64,000 nucleotides of DNA from Actinomadura litoris (GTDB lineage Bacteria > Actinomycetota > Actinomycetes > Streptosporangiales > Streptosporangiaceae), in the NCBI RefSeq assembly GCF_009733595.1, contig NZ_WOFH01000017.1:1-64000 (forward strand). The letters run 5' to 3'. A program made the position numbers and the translations under genes. Shown piece by piece: positions 58,915 through 64,000 of this stretch (its first letter is position 1; every line of letters begins with the position of its first letter). The notes below the pieces were generated by a model. It searched no databases, was not told where the DNA came from, and saw only the letters and a list, made by a program, of their open reading frames with translations.

Positions 58915-59705
58915 GGCCCCGCCGCGGCGGCGGTCCGCCGCGCCACGACCACGGCGATCAGCGCGCCGGACGCGAAGATGAGCGTGCCCATCACGTTGAC
59001 CTGCGGCGGCGTCCCGGTCCGCGTCGAGCCGTAGATCCACAGCGGGAACGTGACCGTGGCCCCGCCGGTGAAGCCGGTGATCACGAAGTCGTCGACCGAC
59101 AGCGTGAACGCCAGCAGCGCGCCCGCGACCACCCCCGGCCTGATCATCGGGAGCGTGACGAGCCGGAACCGCGTCCACGGCCCGGCGCCCAGGTCCCGCG
59201 CGGCCTCCTCGACCGCCGGGTCGAGGCGCGCGACGCGGGCGCGGACGGTCACCGCCACGAACGCGATCGAGAACATCACGTGCGCGGCGAGCACCGTCGG
59301 GTAGCCGCGCGGCACGCCGAACGTGACGAACATGGACAGCAGCGACGCGCCCATCACGATCTCCGGGCACGAGATCGCCATCAGCAGCACCAGGTTCGCC
59401 GCGCCGCCGCCGCGGAACCGGTGGCGGCCGAGCGCGATGCCCGCGAGCGTCCCGATGACCGTGCTGACCAGCGTGCTGAGCAGCGCGATCGTCAGCGAGT
59501 TCAGCACGGCCGTGGTGAGGTCGCCCTTGTCGAGCAGGTGCGCGTACCACCTGAGCGTGAAGCCCTCCCAGCGGAAGTTCTGCTTGCCGTGGGCGTCGTT
59601 GAACCCGAACGCGATCATGACCGCGACGGGCAGGAGCAGCCAGGCGATCAGCAGCAGCGTGTAGACGCGCAGGCCGGAGACGGCCTCGCGGGGGCGGGGC
59701 GTCAT
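58896..59705 (-). CDS. potC: Polyamine ABC transporter permease, PotC-type
   Basis: A 269-residue inner-membrane permease with six helices. The EAA loop that contacts the ATPase is visible: VEEAARDLGAGPWTRFRLVT. It ends with SVDDFVITGFTGG, typical of PotC. Its ATG overlaps the PotB stop (ATGA). It is the last gene of the operon and forms the import channel with PotB. Confidence 0.92.
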   Translation of the reverse strand: MTPRPREAVSGLRVYTLLLIAWLLLPVAVMIAFGFNDAHGKQNFRWEGFTLRWYAHLLDKGDLTTAVLNSLTIALLSTLVSTVIGTLAGIALGRHRFRGGGAANLVLLMAISCPEIVMGASLLSMFVTFGVPRGYPTVLAAHVMFSIAFVAVTVRARVARLDPAVEEAARDLGAGPWTRFRLVTLPMIRPGVVAGALLAFTLSVDDFVITGFTGGATVTFPLWIYGSTRTGTPPQVNVMGTLIFASGALIAVVVARRTAAAAGPQARDR

Positions 59706-60577
59706 CGTCCGGCCGCCACGTCCAGCACGCTCCGGGCCCCCCGGGCGCCGAGGGCGCGGGCGTAGGCGAAGACGCCGAGCAGCAGCACCGCCATCAGCGC
59801 GAACGACAGCGCGGACGCGACCGGGTAGGCGCCGTTGTCGAAGTACTCCGCCTGGATCACGTTGCCGACCATGGTGTCGCGGGGACCGCCGAGCACCTCG
59901 GCGTTGACGTAGTCCGCCGACGCGGGCGCGAACGTCATGATCACCCCGGCGAGGACGCCCGGGAGCGACAGCGGCAGGACCACTCGCGCGAACGCCTGCG
60001 CCCGGCTCGCGTACAGGTCGTGGGCGGCCTCCACAAGGCGGGGGTCGATCCGCTCCAGGGCGACGTAGATGGGCAGCACCATGAACGGGAGGAAGTTGTA
60101 GGTCAGCCCCGACACGACGGCGAAGCCTGTATCCAGAACGTGGAAATCCTGCGGGAGGATGCCGTGGTCGCGCAGGGGCCCGAGCAGCGGGCCGTTGTCG
60201 GTCAGGACGAGCTTCCAGGAGACCGTCCTGAGCACATACGAGACGAAGTACGGCAGCAGCAGCAGGACCAGGTACGTCGACTTGTGGCGACCGGCGCGGA
60301 ACGCGATCCAGTACGCGGCCGGATAGGACAGCGCCGCGCACGCCGCCGTCGCCAGCAGGCCGTACCAGAGCGACCGCAGGAAGGCGTCCCTGTAGGTGTC
60401 CAGCGCGTAGGTGTAGTTCTGCCAGTGGAACGTCTGCCGGAACCCGTCCACGAGGTTGCCGGTCTGCAACGACAGCGACACCATCAGCGCCATCGGGACG
60501 ACGAAGAACGCCGCCAGCCACAGGCCGCCCGGCAGGATCATCAGGTAGGGCGTGAACCGCCCCCGCGCACGCCTCAC
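59702..60577 (-). CDS. potB: Polyamine ABC transporter permease, PotB-type
   Basis: A 291-residue permease. Six helices, EAA loop VEAAHDLYASRAQAFARVVL, and the PotB-typical PASADYVNAEVLGG. GTG 60577 overlaps the PotD stop (GTGA). The frame extends upstream in the PotD antisense-free region but the translational coupling supports 60577. Confidence 0.92.
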   Translation of the reverse strand: MRRARGRFTPYLMILPGGLWLAAFFVVPMALMVSLSLQTGNLVDGFRQTFHWQNYTYALDTYRDAFLRSLWYGLLATAACAALSYPAAYWIAFRAGRHKSTYLVLLLLPYFVSYVLRTVSWKLVLTDNGPLLGPLRDHGILPQDFHVLDTGFAVVSGLTYNFLPFMVLPIYVALERIDPRLVEAAHDLYASRAQAFARVVLPLSLPGVLAGVIMTFAPASADYVNAEVLGGPRDTMVGNVIQAEYFDNGAYPVASALSFALMAVLLLGVFAYARALGARGARSVLDVAAGR

Positions 60578-61821
60578 GAGCCTTTGGCGATGGGCTCGAA
60601 GATCCGCTGGTACCGCGTCTCCTCCGCCTGCGTGAGCCGCCGGTAGTGCCGCAACCGCGCGAGGTCGGCCTGGGACGGGAACACCAGCGGGCTCGTGCTC
60701 AGCCTGGTCAGCTCCCTCCTCTCGGCGCCGGTCGCCTTCGCCGCGTCCGCCGCGACGATCTCCCGCACCGCCGGGACGGGCGTGATGTAGTTGACGAACT
60801 CGGTCAGCGGCGCGTTGTTCGCCGGGACGTACAGCCAGTCGATGAGCGTGAGCGCGTCGACCGGGTTCTCGGCGGTCCTCGGGATGCACAGGTTGTCGGT
60901 CCAGAGGGTGCCGCCCTCCTCCGGCACGACGAATCTCACGTCGGGGCTGGTGAGGCTGTACACGTCACCGGACCACGCCATCGTCAGCCACACGTCGCCC
61001 TTGCTGACCGCGTCGACGTAGTCCTGCGTGTAGTACTTGCGGACGATCCCCCTGTCCCGCTGCTCGCGCAGCTTCGCGGCGGCGCGCTCCCAGTCGGCGG
61101 GGGTCGAGCGCTCCGGATCGACGCCGAGCAGGAACATCCCGAAACTGCCGAGTTCCTGCGAGTCGCCCAGCATGCCGACCCTGCCCTTGTACTTCGGGTC
61201 GAAGAGCTGGGCGATGCTGGTGATCTCGTCCTTGACGTACCGGGTGTTGTAGGCGATGCCGGTGATGCCCGACTGGTAGGGCACCGTGAACGCGTTGCCC
61301 GGATCGTAGGACGGGTTCCGGTAGGTCGGCCCCGCGTTCGCCGCGAAGTTCCGCAGGCGGGACCGATCCAACGGCGCCAGATAGCCGAGCTGGCGGCACT
61401 TCTCCAGCTGGATCCCGTTCGTCATGACCATCAGGTCGAACCCGATCGACTGCCCGGCGGCCAGCGGCGCCTGGATCTTGCCGAACCACGGCCCGGTCTC
61501 CTGGATGACCTCCCGGTAGGTCACGCCGATCCCGGTGGCCTTCTCGAACGCCTTGATCGTCTCGTGGTCGTCCTGCATGTAGCCCGGCCAGTTCGCCCAG
61601 CGCAGCCTGCCGTTGCCGGACCTGCCCGACCAGTACTCCCGGACGTCGCTCCGCCCGACCGCCGCCTTGCCGCCCTGCCCGTCCACGCCGCAGCCCGCCA
61701 GGACGAGCCCGGTCCCCATCAGCTGGAGCGCCCGGCGCCGCGAGACCCCCGTGCGCGCCGGCGGGGCCGCCGCGCGCGGACGCGTGAGCCCGCGGACGAG
61801 CTCGGGACGGATGTCGCTCAC
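60574..61821 (-). CDS. potD: Polyamine-binding protein, PotD-type lipoprotein
   Basis: A 415-residue binding protein. The N-terminus SRRRALQLMGTGLVLAGCG has an Arg-rich Tat-like start and a lipobox. The body carries WANWPGYMQDDHETIKAFEK, FDLMVMTNG, VPYQSGITGIAYNTRYVKDE and LTMAWSGDVYSL, the PotD/PotF pattern. It differs strongly from the orphan PotD-like protein at 35047. GTG 61821 overlaps the PotA stop. Confidence 0.92.
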   Translation of the reverse strand: MSDIRPELVRGLTRPRAAAPPARTGVSRRRALQLMGTGLVLAGCGVDGQGGKAAVGRSDVREYWSGRSGNGRLRWANWPGYMQDDHETIKAFEKATGIGVTYREVIQETGPWFGKIQAPLAAGQSIGFDLMVMTNGIQLEKCRQLGYLAPLDRSRLRNFAANAGPTYRNPSYDPGNAFTVPYQSGITGIAYNTRYVKDEITSIAQLFDPKYKGRVGMLGDSQELGSFGMFLLGVDPERSTPADWERAAAKLREQRDRGIVRKYYTQDYVDAVSKGDVWLTMAWSGDVYSLTSPDVRFVVPEEGGTLWTDNLCIPRTAENPVDALTLIDWLYVPANNAPLTEFVNYITPVPAVREIVAADAAKATGAERRELTRLSTSPLVFPSQADLARLRHYRRLTQAEETRYQRIFEPIAKGS

Positions 61822-62951
61822 CGGGGTTCTCCTAGGGCGTACGAGTGGCGGGGGTCCCACGACAGCCAGACGACGTCCCCGCGGGCGGCAACGTCCTCCC
61901 CGGACGTGACGTTCTGCGAGAACACGACGACGTCCTTCCCGGCGGCCGTGGCGACGGTGTAGTTGGTGGAGGTCCCGAGATAGACGACCTCGGTCACGGT
62001 GCCGCGGATCCGGCACAGGCCGTCCGCCGGCCGGTCCCGTCCGATGCCGATCTTCTCCGGCCTGACGGTCAGCTCCAGCTTCCCGCCCTCGGCCGCGCCC
62101 CCGACCGGCACCTCGATCCGGCCGTCCGGCCCGTAGGAGATCACCGCCGTCCCGGGCCCCGCCTCAGCGATCTCGCCGCCCAGCAGGTTGGAGGTCCCGA
62201 TGAACCCCGCGACGAACCGGGTCGCCGGACGCTCGTAGACCTCCCTCGGCGTCCCGAGCTGCTCGACGCGCCCCTCGTCCATGACGGCGACGCGGTCCGA
62301 CATGGAGAGGGCCTCGCCCTGGTCGTGCGTCACGTAGACGAACGTGATGCCGACCTCCCGCTGGATGCGCTTCAGCTCCACCTGCATGGCCTGGCGCAGC
62401 TTCAGGTCGAGAGCGGCCAGCGGCTCGTCCAGCAGCAGGGCGCGCGGGCGGTTGACCAGCGCCCGCGCCAGCGCGACCCGCTGCTGCTGCCCGCCGGACA
62501 GCTCCGCCGGGCGGCGGCGCTCCCGTCCGGCGAGATCGACGAGATCCAACATCCCGCCCACCCGCGCCTTGACCTCCCCCTTGGGGACGCCACGGCGCCG
62601 CAGGCCGAACGCCACGTTGTCGAAGACGTTCATATGCGGGAACAGCGCATACGACTGGAACACCGTGTTGACGTCGCGTCTGCTGGCCGGGACCCCGGTG
62701 ACGCTGGCTCCGTCCAGAAAGACCTCGCCCGCCGTGGGCTCCTCGAACCCCCCGGCCAACCGCAACGTCGTGGTCTTGCCGCAACCGGAAGGGCCCAGCA
62801 GCGAGAAGAACTCCCCGCGCGCTATCTCCAGATCGAGACCACGAACCGCGGCGACCGTCTCGCCGCGGGCGTGGTAGGTCTTCTCGACCCCGGCGAACTC
62901 GATGGCGGGACCCGCGCCGTCCGCCGGGGCGCCGGGAGGGGTCGAGGTCAT
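61818..62951 (-). CDS. potA: Polyamine ABC transporter ATPase, PotA-type
   Basis: A 377-residue ATPase. Walker A GPSGCGKTTT, Q loop VFQSYALFPHM, signature LSGGQQQRVALARAL, Walker B LLLDEPLAALD, H loop VTHDQGEA, and a C-terminal TOBE domain with LTVRPEKIGIG. It powers PotBC using PotD-delivered substrate. It is 31 bp downstream of the aldehyde dehydrogenase, forming one operon of five genes. Confidence 0.95.
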   Translation of the reverse strand: MTSTPPGAPADGAGPAIEFAGVEKTYHARGETVAAVRGLDLEIARGEFFSLLGPSGCGKTTTLRLAGGFEEPTAGEVFLDGASVTGVPASRRDVNTVFQSYALFPHMNVFDNVAFGLRRRGVPKGEVKARVGGMLDLVDLAGRERRRPAELSGGQQQRVALARALVNRPRALLLDEPLAALDLKLRQAMQVELKRIQREVGITFVYVTHDQGEALSMSDRVAVMDEGRVEQLGTPREVYERPATRFVAGFIGTSNLLGGEIAEAGPGTAVISYGPDGRIEVPVGGAAEGGKLELTVRPEKIGIGRDRPADGLCRIRGTVTEVVYLGTSTNYTVATAAGKDVVVFSQNVTSGEDVAARGDVVWLSWDPRHSYALGEPR

Positions 62952-62982
62952 GGGGCGTTCCTTCGCGCGGACGGGCGGACGG

Positions 62983-64000
62983 TCAGCCGCCGATGTAGTG
63001 CATGACGTGCTTGACGCGCGTGTAGTCCTCGATCCCGTACATCGACAGGTCCTTGCCGTAACCGGAGTGCTTGAAGCCGCCGTGCGGCATCTCCGACACG
63101 AGCGGGATATGGGTGTTGACCCACACCGCGCCGAAGTCGAGCGCCCTGGTCATGCGCATGGCCCGCCCGTGGTCACGCGTCCACACGCTGGCGGCCAGAC
63201 CGTACCGCACGCCGTTCGCCCACTCGACGGCCTGCCCCTCGTCAGCGAACCGCTGGACGGTGATGACGGGGCCGAACACCTCCTCCTGCACCAGTTCGTC
63301 GTCCTGCCGGAGCCCGCCGACCACGGTCGGCGCGAAGAAGTACCCGCGGTCCCCGATCCGCTCGCCCCCCGTCAGGACCTCCGCGTGACCGGGCGCCCGG
63401 TCCAGGAACCCCTGGACGCGCTCCAACTGCCCCGCGCTGTTCACGGGGCCGTAGTAGGCGCCGGTGTCGCTCGGCGGCCCCACCGCCGTCCCCTTGGCGG
63501 CCTCGGTGAGCGCCTCGGCGAAGGCGTCGTGGACCCCGTCCGCGACGAGCACGCGCGTGGCCGCCGTGCAGTCCTGCCCCGCGTTGAAGTACCCGGCCTC
63601 GGCGATGCCCGCCGCCGCGGCCTCCACGTCCGCGTCGTCGAAGACCACGACCGGCGCCTTGCCGCCGAGCTCCAGGTGCACCCGCTTGAGGTCCTTCGCC
63701 GCCGCCGCCGCGACCTCCATCCCCGCGCGCACGCTGCCGGTGATCGACACCATCTGCGGCGTCGGGTGGTCGACGAGCGCGCGCCCGGTGTCCCGGTCGC
63801 CGCACAGCACGTTGAACACCCCCGGCGGCAGGAACTCCGCCGCGATCTCGGCCAGCAGCAGCGTGCTGACCGGCGTGGTCTCCGACGGCTTCAGCACGAC
63901 CGTGTTCCCCGACGCCAGCGCCGGGCCGATCTTCCAGGCGGCCATCATCATGGGGTAGTTCCAGGGCGTCACCTGCGCGCACACCCCGATCGGCTCCCGC
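62983..64000 (-). CDS. Gamma-aminobutyraldehyde-type dehydrogenase (5' end outside the window)
   Basis: 339 residues of the C-terminal part of an NAD-dependent aldehyde dehydrogenase. It has PWNYPMMMAAWKIGPALASG, HLELGGKAPVVVFDDADVEA, the catalytic Cys in FNAGQDCTAATRVLV, EEVFGPVI and FGAVWVNTHIPLVSEMPHGG. These match aminobutyraldehyde dehydrogenases (PatD/Prr), which oxidise 4-aminobutanal from putrescine to GABA. The operon partner PotABCD supports polyamine breakdown. The N-terminal part lies beyond base 64000. Confidence 0.9.
   Translation of the reverse strand, partial: REPIGVCAQVTPWNYPMMMAAWKIGPALASGNTVVLKPSETTPVSTLLLAEIAAEFLPPGVFNVLCGDRDTGRALVDHPTPQMVSITGSVRAGMEVAAAAAKDLKRVHLELGGKAPVVVFDDADVEAAAAGIAEAGYFNAGQDCTAATRVLVADGVHDAFAEALTEAAKGTAVGPPSDTGAYYGPVNSAGQLERVQGFLDRAPGHAEVLTGGERIGDRGYFFAPTVVGGLRQDDELVQEEVFGPVITVQRFADEGQAVEWANGVRYGLAASVWTRDHGRAMRMTRALDFGAVWVNTHIPLVSEMPHGGFKHSGYGKDLSMYGIEDYTRVKHVMHYIGG

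Noticed and set aside
1..64000. tRNA, rRNA, riboswitch or CRISPR features
   Set aside because: No cloverleaf with conserved T-loop, rRNA-like segment, ligand-aptamer pattern or regularly spaced repeat was seen by eye; a covariance-model scan would be needed to exclude small RNAs.

Overview
The window is high-GC DNA of an actinomycete. Gene content points to the Streptosporangiales/Thermomonosporaceae, Actinomadura-like, but this is an inference from gene families and not a placement. Supporting signs are the dxr-rip1-ispG-GNAT gene order shared with mycobacteria, a PknG kinase operon, many TetR regulators, frequent GTG starts, strong GC-biased third codon positions and ATGA/GTGA translational overlaps.

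Layout. 1-167 is the tail of an IS5-type transposase. 310-7948 holds a secreted M14 zinc carboxypeptidase, a TetR regulator facing a broken MFS transporter, a KstR2-like TetR regulator tail-to-tail with an MMPL exporter, a small tryptophan-rich protein and a NarL-type two-component system. 8218-11926 carries a Dabb protein, a flavodoxin-fold protein, a DUF2156 membrane protein, endonuclease V and a TetR regulator. 11927-13913 is poorer in genes, with a P-loop protein and a decayed response-regulator pseudogene. 13926-21092 has a secreted SH3 protein, DinB, an OmpR-type two-component system, a DUF4870 protein, a PP2C-like protein, a cyclase-family enzyme and a HipA-like/DUF3037 pair. 21203-23764 encodes two paralogous HTH proteins of a family I cannot name.

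23824-34267 is the conserved isoprenoid/site-2-protease block (dxr, rip1, ispG, GNAT), all on the minus strand, but three secreted S33 (tripeptidyl-aminopeptidase-like) hydrolases sit between ispG and the GNAT gene. Two of these three have a near-identical 42-nt element upstream. 34456-38910 holds a small Cys-rich protein, an orphan PotD-like lipoprotein, a second small tryptophan-rich protein and a GT-C-like membrane protein. 38846-44955 is a semialdehyde dehydrogenase/aminotransferase operon divergent from a PucR regulator, followed by an alpha/beta hydrolase and a WYL protein without an HTH.

45169-54907 is the most striking locus: a coiled-coil protein, PknG with three extra zinc ribbons, a PP2C phosphatase with two zinc ribbons, a VWA protein, a zinc-ribbon FHA protein, a GlnX-like membrane sensor and a GlnH-like lipoprotein, tightly packed. 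In mycobacteria GlnH-GlnX-PknG senses extracellular amino acids; here kinase, phosphatase, phosphopeptide reader and scaffold appear in one transcription unit. 55088-58914 carries another coiled-coil membrane protein, an unknown gene, a PH-domain membrane protein and a serine-hydrolase-like enzyme. 58896-64000 is a polyamine uptake operon (PotABCD-type ABC transporter) led by a gamma-aminobutyraldehyde-type dehydrogenase cut by the window edge.

No rRNA, tRNA, CRISPR array or riboswitch was recognised by eye. Convergent genes commonly overlap at their 3' ends. A repeated hairpin separates two of the convergent pairs that do not overlap.
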